From Microbacterium sp. Marseille-Q6648 (GTDB lineage: Bacteria > Actinomycetota > Actinomycetes > Actinomycetales > Microbacteriaceae), in contig NZ_CALPBZ010000005.1 in NCBI RefSeq assembly GCF_943181415.1, positions 186,001 to 250,000 on the forward strand: DNA of 64,000 nt, in the 5' to 3' direction. The translations under genes and the position numbers were made by a program. The notes beneath the pieces are model-generated. The model was not told the DNA's origin, made no database searches, and saw nothing but the letters and a program-made list of their open reading frames with translations. The stretch's first letter is position 1. Every line of letters begins with the position of its first letter. This document shows positions 26,311-35,561 of the stretch, piece by piece.

Positions 26311-28386
26311 TCAGCGGGTGGAACCGCCGTAGATCGGCCGCCAGGACGGGTGCGGCCCGGTCGACTCGCTCGCGACGTGCGCGCCGTCGCCTATGCGGAG
26401 ATCGTCGAACAACGGCCGGCTAAGCCGCTCACCAATCGCTCCCGCCAGCAGGCCGACCATGCCGTGAGCATGGGTGCTGTCGCTCACCGCGCAGACGACC
26501 TCGCCGTCGATCGCGGCCTCGACAATGCTGCCCTCGCATCGGAGCCTCAACACGCGCCACAGGCCCGCACTGGGGCTGAGCCGTCCCTCGGCGAGGACCC
26601 TCTCCCCGCCGCGACCCGCGTCCCCCTGTGCCCGGATGATCGCCTGTTGCTCGGCATCGCCGACGAGCTCACTTTTGTCAAGCTTCCCGTTTGAGGACAC
26701 CAGACGCCACTCGCCGTCGCCGGTGACCTCGAGGTAATAGCCTTTCGGCTCGATCCCGTACCCCGTGCCGACATGATTCACGCGTGCCATCAGCGCAGCG
26801 GATTCCGCAGGCTCGACGGACACCCGAACGGAGACCTCCACGTCCTGCCACGACTCGTCTCCAGCAATCGTGTACGGACGCCAATCCGGCGCCCAGGACA
26901 GGGTCGGGACCGGGACCACCTGCTGCAGGCAGCGTCCGCCTTCCGGCCTGTCGACGATCTCGAATGCGCCGGCGATGTCAGCCGTGTAGCGCGGCAGCAT
27001 CCCGTGACGCTCCGGCTCGGAGTACGACGAGAAGTCCTCGCGATACGGCATCGGGAATGGCACATCATCCGGAACGTCGGGGAAGCAGCCCTTCTGCTGT
27101 CCCGTGGTCGTGGAGATCGAGTAGACAGCGTCCGGCTCGGCCCACAGCTCGAATCGCCCACCGACCGGCACGATGTCGTCGAGTCGGACGAACTGCTCGT
27201 CCTGCGTGCTGCGCCACACGCAGAGTGCGGACGCCGATGTGAGGTCGCCGCCAACGGCGAACTGCAGCCGCTGGGGCGCCGAGGCATCCTTCGTCTCCAC
27301 GATCACGCTGTATTCGCCGTGGCCGCTGGCCAGCGTGACAGCTGTGCCACCGCCGTCGAGAACGGCGCAGGCGCTGTCGACGTACGCCCACCCGAGCTCG
27401 GTGAACTGCCCGTAGTGGGCGTATCCCCATAGCGCTTCCCGGATCTCGTAGTGGCCGCTCCACGGCGAGTGTGCGAGGATCATGGCCGGTTGCACGGAGT
27501 ATGGCTGCATCGGGTACACGCCGGCGACGTCGTACCAGAGAATCGTCTTCGTGGCTGCGCTGTGCAGGTAGTTCTCGTTGAAGCACTCCACGATGCTGAT
27601 GAGGCAGTCGAAGCCGTCCTTGTAGACGTGGTCCTCGGTGTTCCAGATGGGCTTGCCCATCTGGCGCGCGAGGGCGAGGACATCCGCGGGGATGTGCCCG
27701 TCGGGCTTGTCGTACATCACGTGTGCGCCGATGATGTCGATCGCGTCCCGGGCGTCCGGATGGTCCGCGAGGTCGCGCACGAAGTCGAACTTGTCGGCGG
27801 GCCAGTTGTCGAAGGCGTGCAAGCGCACATTGCTGAAGCCGGAGCCATCCAGCGTGTCGCGGAGCGTTCGGGCGAACGGCAGACTGACGCCCTTCTCGTT
27901 CCGGCAGCCGATCGCGTCGAGCTCGAGCCCGTACTCGTCTCGCAGGATGCGCAGCCACGTGACGTAGTAGTCAGCCATGTCCTGTGACCAGAACTCGCCG
28001 TTCCCGATCCACCCCGGAGCGCTCCAGGCGACGGCGTCAAGGGACAGCCGTGCGTTGCGGGCACGAGCCTGCTGCAGGATCCACCAGGTGTAGCCGCGGG
28101 ACGTGTGGAGGTCGTCCCGGGTGTGGCTGTGACTCGGCATGGACCCTTGCGTGGAGTTTCCGTCGCCTGGCACCTCAGCGAGGAGGGCGCTCACGGACGC
28201 GCCGAATTTCGGCCTGAACACCAGGTCGAGGATCTGGCTTCGTTGCGGCTCGGGGTAGTCCTTGAGGAGCACTGAGGTCGCGCCGCCGCCGTTGACTGCG
28301 CCGATGCCGTCGAACCTGAGGTCGGAGGCGTCGGGTTCGATGACGATGGACTGCGGCTCGCGGATGGGATCGAACTGTTCTGTCAC
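26311..28386 (-). CDS. GH59 galactocerebrosidase-like beta-galactosidase
   Basis: This 691-residue protein closely follows animal galactosylceramidase: FDGIGAVNGGGATS, YPEPQRSQILD, SRGYTWW and WSAPGWIG. The putative acid/base is in RNEK (E164) and the nucleophile in WNTEDH (E251). A C-terminal beta-sandwich from about residue 440 matches the family lectin-like domain. No signal peptide is seen, so it should act inside the cell on imported beta-galactosides. The GTG start overlaps the esterase stop as GTGA. GH59 is uncommon in bacteria compared with GH2, GH35 or GH42. Confidence 0.88.
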   Translation of the reverse strand: MTEQFDPIREPQSIVIEPDASDLRFDGIGAVNGGGATSVLLKDYPEPQRSQILDLVFRPKFGASVSALLAEVPGDGNSTQGSMPSHSHTRDDLHTSRGYTWWILQQARARNARLSLDAVAWSAPGWIGNGEFWSQDMADYYVTWLRILRDEYGLELDAIGCRNEKGVSLPFARTLRDTLDGSGFSNVRLHAFDNWPADKFDFVRDLADHPDARDAIDIIGAHVMYDKPDGHIPADVLALARQMGKPIWNTEDHVYKDGFDCLISIVECFNENYLHSAATKTILWYDVAGVYPMQPYSVQPAMILAHSPWSGHYEIREALWGYAHYGQFTELGWAYVDSACAVLDGGGTAVTLASGHGEYSVIVETKDASAPQRLQFAVGGDLTSASALCVWRSTQDEQFVRLDDIVPVGGRFELWAEPDAVYSISTTTGQQKGCFPDVPDDVPFPMPYREDFSSYSEPERHGMLPRYTADIAGAFEIVDRPEGGRCLQQVVPVPTLSWAPDWRPYTIAGDESWQDVEVSVRVSVEPAESAALMARVNHVGTGYGIEPKGYYLEVTGDGEWRLVSSNGKLDKSELVGDAEQQAIIRAQGDAGRGGERVLAEGRLSPSAGLWRVLRLRCEGSIVEAAIDGEVVCAVSDSTHAHGMVGLLAGAIGERLSRPLFDDLRIGDGAHVASESTGPHPSWRPIYGGSTR

Positions 28387-29048
28387 GCCTGGCCTTCCTC
28401 GCCCCAGCCGAGCGCGCGGAGCCATTGCGCGCAGGCACGGGTCCAATCCTGCGCCGTGCCGAAGCCCTCCCCCAGGCCGATGCCGTGGCGGCCACGCTGG
28501 TAGATGTGCAGTTCGTAGGGTGCACCGGCCTCGGCGAGCGCGCGCACAAGACGGATGGAGTGCTCGGGCGTCACCGACGTGTCCTCGGCCGTGTGCCAGA
28601 CGAAGAAGGGCGGAGCACCGGCGTCGACGAGGAGGTCGGCCGAGGTCTGCTTGCGCAGTTCGTCGTCGGCATCCGACCCGATGAGTGCATGTCGAGAGCC
28701 CTGATGAGTGGGGAGCTGCATGGAGATGACCGGGTATCCGACGATGGCCAGATCGACTCTCTCGTCCGCTTTGGCGCCAGGGGCCAATGCCGCCATGGCC
28801 GCCGCGTGCCCGCCCGCCGAGAATCCGACGAGGCCCACGCGCCGCGCGCCCTCACTTCGGCGAATGGCTACCTCCGCGCGTACGGCGTGCAGCGGCGAGG
28901 GGTGTCGCGTGCGAACCGGGTAGTGGAACACGCTGGCGCCGATTCCCAGGGAGCGGAGCCACGCTGCGACCGGCTCGCCCTCGTGGTCAGCGAGCGCCTC
29001 GTAGCCGCCACCCGGAAGGACGATGATGTGGTCGGTGCGCCCCAACAC
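28383..29048 (-). CDS. Alpha/beta hydrolase, probable carbohydrate esterase
   Basis: The protein of about 221 residues has the acetyl-esterase pattern: VLPGGGYEAL (oxyanion), GFSAGGHAA (Ser nucleophile) and C-terminal GRHGIG (His). It resembles small esterases that remove acetyl groups from pectin or xylan oligomers. The GTG at 29048 has GAAGGG six bases upstream; a TTG at 29054 overlapping the permease stop is an alternative. It lies between the sugar permease and GH59 genes, so deacetylation of imported oligosaccharides is inferred. Confidence 0.82.
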   Translation of the reverse strand: MLGRTDHIIVLPGGGYEALADHEGEPVAAWLRSLGIGASVFHYPVRTRHPSPLHAVRAEVAIRRSEGARRVGLVGFSAGGHAAAMAALAPGAKADERVDLAIVGYPVISMQLPTHQGSRHALIGSDADDELRKQTSADLLVDAGAPPFFVWHTAEDTSVTPEHSIRLVRALAEAGAPYELHIYQRGRHGIGLGEGFGTAQDWTRACAQWLRALGWGEEGQA

Positions 29049-29050
29049 GG

Positions 29051-29980
29051 TCAACCCTTCATACCTGTCGTTGCGATGCCCTTGATGAGGAACCTCTGTC
29101 CGAACAGGAAGATGAGGAACACCGGGATGAGTGTGACGATCGACATGGCGAACATCGCCCCCCAGGACGAGGTGCTCGTCGCGTCGACGAAGTTCCGCAG
29201 CGCGACCGGAGCGGTCTGCATTTCGGGCTTCGTGAGGTAGATCAGCTGGCTGAAGAAGTCATTCCACGTCCAGATAAAGGTGAAGATCGCCGTCGTGGCG
29301 AGGGCCGGGACGGAGAGCGGGAGGATGATGCTGAAGTAGGAGCGCCAGTAGCCCGCACCGTCGATGCGCGCGGCTTCGTCGAGTTCCTTGGGGAGTCCGC
29401 GGAAGAACTGCACCATCAGGAAGATGAAGAACGCGTCCGTTGCAAGGAACTTCGGGACGATCAGCGGCAGGAACGTGTTGACCCATCCGAGTTGGGCGAA
29501 GAGCACGTACTGCGGGATGAGCAGCACGTGGAACGGGAGCATCAGGGTGAGCAGCATCGCACCGAAGAAGGCCTTGCTCCAGCGGAATCGCAGCCGGGCG
29601 AAGGCGTATGCCGCCATCGAGCAGGTAAGCAGGTTGCCCAGCAGTGATCCCGCGACAAGAATCGCGGAGTTCCACAGGTATGTCGAGAACGGATACGCGA
29701 GAGCATTCCATCCGTCGGAGTAGTTGCTGAAGTCAAACTCACGGATGAGCAGTGTCGGGTCTTGGAAGATCAGCGCTTCGGGCTTGAACGAGCTGGCGAC
29801 CATCCAGAGAAGCGGGTAGAGCATCACAACTGCGAAGACGATCAGCAAGATGTGCTTTACGACCGCGCGCGTCGCAGCCCAGGCACTCCGCCTCCGTTCG
29901 ACGCGTAGATGAGCTTTGGAGGTCGAGGCTCGTTCCGGGGCCGCCTCGGTGGCCGGTTCCATGGTCGTCGTCTCACTCAT
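29051..29980 (-). CDS. Carbohydrate ABC transporter permease, MalG type
   Basis: The 309-residue protein has six membrane segments and the MalG EAA motif in ELDEAARIDGAGYWRSYFSIILPLSVPAL. An N-terminal cytoplasmic tail rich in E, A and T precedes the first segment. It overlaps the MalF-type gene by eight bases. No cognate ATPase gene is present in the locus; a shared MsiK-like ATPase elsewhere probably energises the importer. Confidence 0.92.
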   Translation of the reverse strand: MSETTTMEPATEAAPERASTSKAHLRVERRRSAWAATRAVVKHILLIVFAVVMLYPLLWMVASSFKPEALIFQDPTLLIREFDFSNYSDGWNALAYPFSTYLWNSAILVAGSLLGNLLTCSMAAYAFARLRFRWSKAFFGAMLLTLMLPFHVLLIPQYVLFAQLGWVNTFLPLIVPKFLATDAFFIFLMVQFFRGLPKELDEAARIDGAGYWRSYFSIILPLSVPALATTAIFTFIWTWNDFFSQLIYLTKPEMQTAPVALRNFVDATSTSSWGAMFAMSIVTLIPVFLIFLFGQRFLIKGIATTGMKG

Positions 29981-30887
29981 CGCCGTAGTGCACCCATCGC
30001 TTGCTGAACAGGAAGTTGATCGCGGTGAAGATCGCGATGATCGCCACGAGCAGCCAGGCCATCGCCGAGGCGTAACCCATGTCGAGGCGCCCGAAGGCGC
30101 GCTGATAGAGGTAGAGCGTGTAGAACAGCGTCGAGTCGACGGGGCCGCCCGTCCCGCCGCTGACGACGAACGCCTGCGTGAAGCTCTGGAAGGTGTTGAT
30201 GATCTGGAGCACGAGGTTGAAGAAGATGATCGGGGTGAGCAAGGGCATCGTGATGCTCCAGAACTGTCGCCATCGTCCCGCGCCGTCAATCGCGGCGGCC
30301 TCGTAATACTCCTCGGGGATCTGGCGGAGGCCGGCGAGGAAGATCACCATCGACGAGCCGAATGTCCAAACGTGAAGCGCGATGAGAGTGCTGAGTGCCG
30401 TATCTGGGTCAGCAATCCAGGCGGGCCCGTCGATCCCGAACACGGCGAGGAACTGGTTGACCAGGCCCTCTTCGCCGAACAGTTGGCGCCAGAGGATTCC
30501 GACTGCGACGGAGCCGCCGAGCAAAGACGGCAGGTAGAACACGGATCGGTAGAACGACAGCCCCCGCAGTCCCCGGTTGAGCAGTACCGCGAGCGCTAAA
30601 GCAACAACCAGCAGCAGAGGCACGCCGAGGAACACATAGGTGAAGGTTACGACGAGCGATTGGTGCAGGCGCGTGTCCGTCAGCATGTCTGCGTAGTTCT
30701 GGAGCCCGATCCACTCGGGCGGCGAAAGGAGGTTGTAGTCCGTGAACGAGAAATAGAGCGACGCGATCATCGGGCCGATCGTGATCGCCAGCATGCCGAT
30801 CATCCACGGGGCTAGGAAGGACCAGGCAGCGCGTTCCTCGCGCCGCTGCATCAACGTTCTGCGTCGCGTCTTCGTGACAGTGGTCAT
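29973..30887 (-). CDS. Carbohydrate ABC transporter permease, MalF type
   Basis: This 304-residue protein has an N-terminal basic tail, about six membrane segments and the EAA loop EEYYEAAAIDGAGRWRQFWSITMPLLTP. It forms the channel with the MalG-type partner. It is the first gene of the minus-strand operon that continues through the esterase and GH59, and diverges from the binding-protein gene across a region with two LacI-type operators. Confidence 0.92.
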   Translation of the reverse strand: MTTVTKTRRRTLMQRREERAAWSFLAPWMIGMLAITIGPMIASLYFSFTDYNLLSPPEWIGLQNYADMLTDTRLHQSLVVTFTYVFLGVPLLLVVALALAVLLNRGLRGLSFYRSVFYLPSLLGGSVAVGILWRQLFGEEGLVNQFLAVFGIDGPAWIADPDTALSTLIALHVWTFGSSMVIFLAGLRQIPEEYYEAAAIDGAGRWRQFWSITMPLLTPIIFFNLVLQIINTFQSFTQAFVVSGGTGGPVDSTLFYTLYLYQRAFGRLDMGYASAMAWLLVAIIAIFTAINFLFSKRWVHYGDE

Positions 30888-30912
30888 CTCTCAACTCCGA
30901 GTGTGGATCCGA

Positions 30913-30926
30913 TGGAAACGATTACT
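30913..30926. promoter_or_regulatory. LacI-type operator candidate 1 (sugar importer)
   Basis: TGGAAACGATTACT lies 26 bases upstream of the malF-type ATG. The core AACGATTAC recurs exactly upstream of the rhamnogalacturonan lyase. Confidence 0.6.
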
Positions 30927-30956
30927 CGCTCCGTACGGCGAGTATACGTCAATTTG

Positions 30957-30994
30957 AGAAAACGATTCCTGAAAGTTCGTTTTGTGGCTACACT
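30957..30994 (+). promoter_or_regulatory. LacI-type operator candidate 2 with overlapping promoter for the binding-protein gene
   Basis: AGAAAACGATTCCT (core AACGATTCC at 30961-30969) overlaps a candidate -35 TTCCTG at 30966-30971. That is followed after 17 bases by TACACT at 30989-30994. An operator over the -35 would give repression. The promoter is predicted. Confidence 0.5.
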
Positions 30995-31087
30995 GGCCAA
31001 TCGACGGCCCCTCGCGGCCTGCACGACCCGCCCGCGCGACCACGCATCGGGTGACACAGCGAACTGCTAGAAGCAAAGGAGCTCTCA

Positions 31088-32407
31088 ATGGGCGTCTCTT
31101 TCGGCCGCGCTTCGGCGCGGCGCACTGCCGCCGTCATCGGCGGCGCGTTGACCATCGGACTTCTGGCCGGCTGCGCCGGCCCGGCAGCACCCGAGGCAGC
31201 GAAGACTCTCGATGCGGATGAGGAAGTCACGATCCGCTACACGTGGTGGGGCGGTGACGCGCGCGCCGAACTTACCCAGGAGGTGATCGACCTCTTCGAG
31301 TCCGAGCACCCGAACATCACAATCGTTCCTGAGTACGCCGATTTCGCCTCGTACTGGGACAAACTTTCCACGACTGCCGCCTCGAACGACTTGCCCGACG
31401 TCGTGCAGATGACGATTCCTCACATCTACTCGTATGCCGAGAGCGGGCAACTCGCGAACCTGAGCGACTACTCGGACTTCGTGAAGACCGACGAGTTCTC
31501 CGACAGCGCCTTGGACGTGGGACGAGTCGACGACGGGATCTACGGCGTCCCGGCCGGCGGGGGCTCGTTCGGAATTCTGGCCGACCCTGAACTCTTCAAG
31601 CAGGCCGGTGTCGAACTGCCCGACGCGAGTTGGACGTGGGACGACTACGTCGAGATCTCGAAGGATATCTCGGCCGCTGTCCCCGGCGTGGCCGGCACCC
31701 AGCTCTCCACGAACGAGCAGGCGTTCACTGTGTGGCTGCGCCAGCACGGCCAGGACCTCTGGAAGGACGACGGACAGAAGCTCGGATTCGATGCCGAGAC
31801 AGCTACGTCGTGGTTCGAGCAGCTTCTGGATCTCCGAGACAGCGGTGGCGCAATGAGCGTCGCAGCCACCGTGGAGAACATGGGTCTCGGCATCGAGGCG
31901 TCACCGCTCGTGGTTGGCAAGGCCGCTATGCAGGAGGTCGCAGTGAACCAGGTTGGGACCGCCGAGGCCGCGTCCGGTAAGGACTACGTGCTCCTGCGCT
32001 TCCCGGGAGACGAGCAGTTCGACGCGGTCGGCAGCTATGTCGGCGTGGGCCAGTTCTACTCCATGGCCGCCAAGACCGAGCACCCCGAAGCCGCTGCGAC
32101 TTTCATCGACTTCCTCGCCAACGACGTCGAGGCAGGGAAGATCCTGCAGTTCGACCGGGGGATCCCGGGTAACGCGGAGGTTCTCGCTGCCATCACGCCG
32201 GATCTCTCGCCGGCCGACCAGGAGGTGGCTTCGTTCTTCCAGGAACTCGGCGAAGCCGACCCTGCTCCGCTTGCTCGGATGAATGCGGACATCGGCAGCG
32301 GGCTCACGGAGACAATCACCCGGATCCAGCAGGAGGTGCTCTTCGATCGCCTCACACCCGAACAGGCTGCGGATCAGCTGATCTCGGAGTTGAACGCGGC
32401 GATCTAA
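31088..32407 (+). CDS. Carbohydrate ABC transporter substrate-binding lipoprotein (family 1)
   Basis: The 439-residue protein has a lipoprotein signal with lipobox LAGC, then the type-1 sugar-binding fold (ITIVPEYADFASYWDKLSTT, GIYGVPAGGGSFG and a C-terminal AATFIDFLAND segment). It captures oligosaccharides for the divergent MalF/MalG permeases. AAAGGAG lies at a normal distance from the ATG. The context (PL11 lyase, GH59, esterase) suggests rhamnogalacturonan or galactan fragments as ligand. Confidence 0.92.
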   Translation: MGVSFGRASARRTAAVIGGALTIGLLAGCAGPAAPEAAKTLDADEEVTIRYTWWGGDARAELTQEVIDLFESEHPNITIVPEYADFASYWDKLSTTAASNDLPDVVQMTIPHIYSYAESGQLANLSDYSDFVKTDEFSDSALDVGRVDDGIYGVPAGGGSFGILADPELFKQAGVELPDASWTWDDYVEISKDISAAVPGVAGTQLSTNEQAFTVWLRQHGQDLWKDDGQKLGFDAETATSWFEQLLDLRDSGGAMSVAATVENMGLGIEASPLVVGKAAMQEVAVNQVGTAEAASGKDYVLLRFPGDEQFDAVGSYVGVGQFYSMAAKTEHPEAAATFIDFLANDVEAGKILQFDRGIPGNAEVLAAITPDLSPADQEVASFFQELGEADPAPLARMNADIGSGLTETITRIQQEVLFDRLTPEQAADQLISELNAAI

Positions 32408-32418
32408 GCATCTCCGCC

Positions 32419-32457
32419 AGTAGGGGGATCCGCCAACAAATGGCGGATCCCCCTACT
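32419..32457. terminator. Bidirectional terminator between the binding-protein gene and lacI
   Basis: A perfect 16-bp stem (AGTAGGGGGATCCGCC and its complement) with a seven-base loop lies between convergent genes. The end of the stem overlaps the TAG stop of the lacI gene. Confidence 0.85.
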
Positions 32458-33493
32458 ACGCGCGGCGCGGCGTTGTGCCGCGCAAGCGCACCTCGGGAGC
32501 AGGGATATGAGCACCGGCCAAGTCATGCCCCGCCGCGATTCGCACAGCGGCATACCCCGCCTCGTGCAGCGCGAGATGCACGGTGGTCAGCGTAGGACTC
32601 ATGTCGAGCGCGGCGTCGATGTCGTCGAAACCCGCGATTCCGACGTCGACACCGGGAGTCAGACCCGCTTCCCGGATCGCGGCCATGGCGCCGATTGCCA
32701 TGCGGTCGTTAGCTGCCCAGATCAGATCGACATCGCGGAGGCCCCCAACCAGCAGCCGACGTGCAGCCGCGAACCCTCCATCACGGCTGTAGTCGCCACG
32801 GAAAACGCGCGCGTCGGCGACAGCGACGCCCGCCTTCCACATGCCCTGGTGGAAGCCGTCGAGGCGAGCGTCGCCGCCGACGTGCCCCCGCGGACCGGCG
32901 ATGACCGCCGGTTGGCGGTACCCCTGCCGAACGAGCGCCTCCGCGAGTTCGCCTGCCGCGGCACGCTCGAAGAGTCTCACGGTCGGGAAAGGCATCGACT
33001 CGGACCCGACAACGACCACCGCGCCACCGCCCTGTTGGAGGATCCGTATTGCTGCGGAACGTGTCGGTTCCGCGTGGAAGCTCGTCGCGCTGAGAACGAT
33101 CAGCCGCGGCCGCAGCGTCTTCACCTCTCTCAGAACGGCAAGGTCGTCGCCGGCGATGAGGGAGCTAGCGAGCGTGACCGTGAGTCCGGTCTCCTCGGCG
33201 GCATCCATCACCCCACGTGTGATCGCGGCGAAGTATGGATCGCGGATGTCGTTCGCGATGACTGCGATGACTTGAGTCGTGCCGCTCTTCATCGCAAGAG
33301 CCGTGAGATTCGCCGTGTAGCGAAGACTCAGCGCTGCCTGCGTAACTCGTTCGCGCAACTCAGCCCCGACACGCGGATCATCGTTGAGCACGCGCGAAGC
33401 GGTGGCTCGGGAGACACCGGCCATCGATGCAACATCGGTCAGCGTCGAGCGTCTGGCTGGCGACGGCCCCGAAACCGACGGTGGTAGCGACAT
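32456..33493 (-). CDS. LacI-family transcriptional regulator
   Basis: This 345-residue regulator has the LacI helix-turn-helix STLTDVASMAGVSRATASRVLNDD and a hinge, then a periplasmic-binding-like effector domain with VIANDIRDPYFAAI, IWAANDRMAIGAM and GIAGFDDIDAA. It sits between the importer and a second, divergent LacI gene. It is the best candidate to bind the AACGATTAC operators. The two regulator starts are only 19 bases apart, so each promoter must lie within the other's coding sequence or be shared. Confidence 0.92.
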   Translation of the reverse strand: MSLPPSVSGPSPARRSTLTDVASMAGVSRATASRVLNDDPRVGAELRERVTQAALSLRYTANLTALAMKSGTTQVIAVIANDIRDPYFAAITRGVMDAAEETGLTVTLASSLIAGDDLAVLREVKTLRPRLIVLSATSFHAEPTRSAAIRILQQGGGAVVVVGSESMPFPTVRLFERAAAGELAEALVRQGYRQPAVIAGPRGHVGGDARLDGFHQGMWKAGVAVADARVFRGDYSRDGGFAAARRLLVGGLRDVDLIWAANDRMAIGAMAAIREAGLTPGVDVGIAGFDDIDAALDMSPTLTTVHLALHEAGYAAVRIAAGHDLAGAHIPAPEVRLRGTTPRRA

Positions 33494-33512
33494 GAAGGTA
33501 TCTTTTCAGACC

Positions 33513-34529
33513 ATGACAGACACTCCTGCTCCTCCTGGGCTTCGTGAAGTCGCCAGGATCTCCGGCGTGTCGCTCGCCACCGCGTCGCGGGCGTTGGGTC
33601 AGCATGAATCGGTCAGCGATGACATTCGGCTCCGAGTCCGCGCAGTAGCGGATTCGATCGGGTACGTCGCCAACATGTCGGCGCAGGCGCTGCGCAGCAA
33701 GCGCAACGCTGTGGCCGTCATCGTGGACGACATCACAACGGCATCGGTCGCAGCCATGGTCACCGCGATGCAGACTGCCGGAAGAGCAGATGGAACACTC
33801 GTTCTTGTGTCCGGCACGTCGGCCATTGCCCAGCGGACCCTACATGCGCTGCGCGTCTTCCGCGGCCTCAACCCGCGTGCGATCGTCATGGTCTCGGGTG
33901 GTGTGGACGCGGAAGCTGACCTGCGCGAAATCGGCCTGGAACTCGCCGACTATGCGGCCGGTGGCGGGCGCGTCGTTGTGCTCGAACCGACACCCTGGCT
34001 GCAATTCCCGTCGGTCGGCCTGTCGCAAGAGGCCCTTGCGCGCACGCTCACCAACCACATGACTTCACTCGGCAGAAGACGCGCTATCGTGCTGGCCGGA
34101 TCAGCGAACCATGTGGCATTCGCCGCTCGAGCACGCACCTTCGTGCGCGAGCTTGAGGATTCGGGGATCTCCCCCGAGCACATCAGCGTGCTGCATTCGT
34201 CGAATGACCGCGCTGGCGCCGAGTCAGCAGTACGATCTGCGATCGCTACTCAGGCGGAGCCAACGATGATTTTGGCCGCGTCCGATGCCCTCGCGATCGG
34301 GGCCATGAGAGCACTGCGGGACTTGGGGATCGAGGTCCCTCGCCAAATAGCGGTCGGAGGAATCGACGACAGCCCCATGTCGCAGGATGTGTTCCCTGGG
34401 CTTACGACCGTACGTCAGCCGTTCGATTCGATCGGGCGAGAAGCGCTGCGTCTGGCTGTAAGCGCCGATGTCACCGAGGCAACACACATTGAGCTCCGAG
34501 GAGAACTCGTCGTCAGGGCCAGCGCGTGA
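33513..34529 (+). CDS. LacI-family transcriptional regulator
   Basis: The 338-residue protein has a LacI-type helix-turn-helix (LREVARISGVSLATASRALGQHE) followed by the ligand-binding core with ILAASDALAIGAM and AVGGIDDSPMSQD. Two starts are possible, ATG at 33492 and ATG at 33513. The second gives the family-typical short N-terminus, but neither has a good ribosome site. It is coupled to the downstream oxidoreductase by a GTGA overlap. Confidence 0.88.
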   Translation: MTDTPAPPGLREVARISGVSLATASRALGQHESVSDDIRLRVRAVADSIGYVANMSAQALRSKRNAVAVIVDDITTASVAAMVTAMQTAGRADGTLVLVSGTSAIAQRTLHALRVFRGLNPRAIVMVSGGVDAEADLREIGLELADYAAGGGRVVVLEPTPWLQFPSVGLSQEALARTLTNHMTSLGRRRAIVLAGSANHVAFAARARTFVRELEDSGISPEHISVLHSSNDRAGAESAVRSAIATQAEPTMILAASDALAIGAMRALRDLGIEVPRQIAVGGIDDSPMSQDVFPGLTTVRQPFDSIGREALRLAVSADVTEATHIELRGELVVRASA

Positions 34530-35554
34530 GGGCCCCCGCGCGCGTCGGGCTGATCGGCACCGGGTGGATCGCGGAGCGGATCGCTGATGACCTGACACAC
34601 GTTCGGGATCTCCGACTGACGACAGTGACCGGGCGCGATCCGGCCCGTTTGCGAGCCTTCTCTGACAGATTCGGGCTCCAGCAGACCCACAGCCTGCCGG
34701 AGTTTCTGGCGATGGACGTCGATCTCGTCTACATCGCCACGCCACCGGGATCTCATTTCGCTCTGGCCTCGCAATCCCTGCACGCCGGCAAAGCGGTGGT
34801 CGTCGAGAAGGCCTTCACGGAGACGGCCGATCAGGCTTCGCGTCTCATCGAGTTGGCTCGCGAAAAGCAGCTATTCCTGATGGAAGCGATGTGGATGCGA
34901 TTCAACCCTCTGATCAGGTCGATCGCTGACCAGCTGCGGTCCGGCAGACTGGGCCAACCTCGAGTTCTCGTGTCGACAGCGGGATTCGCTGCCCCGCCCG
35001 ATCATCGCCTATGGTCAGCCGTCTCCGGAGGCGGCAGCCTTCTGGATCAAGTGGTCTACCCACTCGTGCTGGGGGATCTCCTCCTTGGCCGGGCAGTCGA
35101 CATCTCCGCCCGAGCAGTCCACGAGGGTTATCGGAATGAACCCGTCCTGGTGGACACCGAACTCGCGGTCAGGGTCAGTCACTCAGACAATCGGAGTTCA
35201 CTCTTCGCGACGTCGATCCGTGCCGCATTGCCTTGCCAGGCAGACCTTGGTTGCGCCGAGGGGCGCGTGCTCTTCCCCACGTTCTTCTGGAATCCGCCAC
35301 ACGTCGAGATAATCCGCGGCGGCCATGACCCCGAGATTGTGCGAGCGAGTCCGAGAGGTCGAGGTTACGTTGACATGCTCGAGGCGGTCGCGCACGCGCT
35401 GCTAGCGGGTTGGAAAGAGCACCCCGACTGCAGCCATGAGATGACGCTCCGGACGATGCATCAGATCGACGCCATTCGCGCTGTGGGCGGACCCACACCG
35501 AGTCATACGATGGTGCGGCCACGGGATGCGACGCCCCACCGTCGCATCCCATGA
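34526..35554 (+). CDS. Gfo/Idh/MocA-family oxidoreductase
   Basis: The 342-residue protein has an N-terminal Rossmann fold (VGLIGTGWIAERIA), the dinucleotide-binding YIATPPGSHF and the EKAFTE motif whose Lys is catalytic in the family. The C-terminal half is the alpha/beta substrate domain. It likely oxidises or reduces a sugar or sugar acid with NAD(P). The GTG start overlaps the LacI stop. It sits between two regulators and the pectin lyase, so a galacturonate- or rhamnose-related substrate is a guess. Confidence 0.87.
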   Translation: MRAPARVGLIGTGWIAERIADDLTHVRDLRLTTVTGRDPARLRAFSDRFGLQQTHSLPEFLAMDVDLVYIATPPGSHFALASQSLHAGKAVVVEKAFTETADQASRLIELAREKQLFLMEAMWMRFNPLIRSIADQLRSGRLGQPRVLVSTAGFAAPPDHRLWSAVSGGGSLLDQVVYPLVLGDLLLGRAVDISARAVHEGYRNEPVLVDTELAVRVSHSDNRSSLFATSIRAALPCQADLGCAEGRVLFPTFFWNPPHVEIIRGGHDPEIVRASPRGRGYVDMLEAVAHALLAGWKEHPDCSHEMTLRTMHQIDAIRAVGGPTPSHTMVRPRDATPHRRIP

Positions 35555-35561
35555 CACAGCA

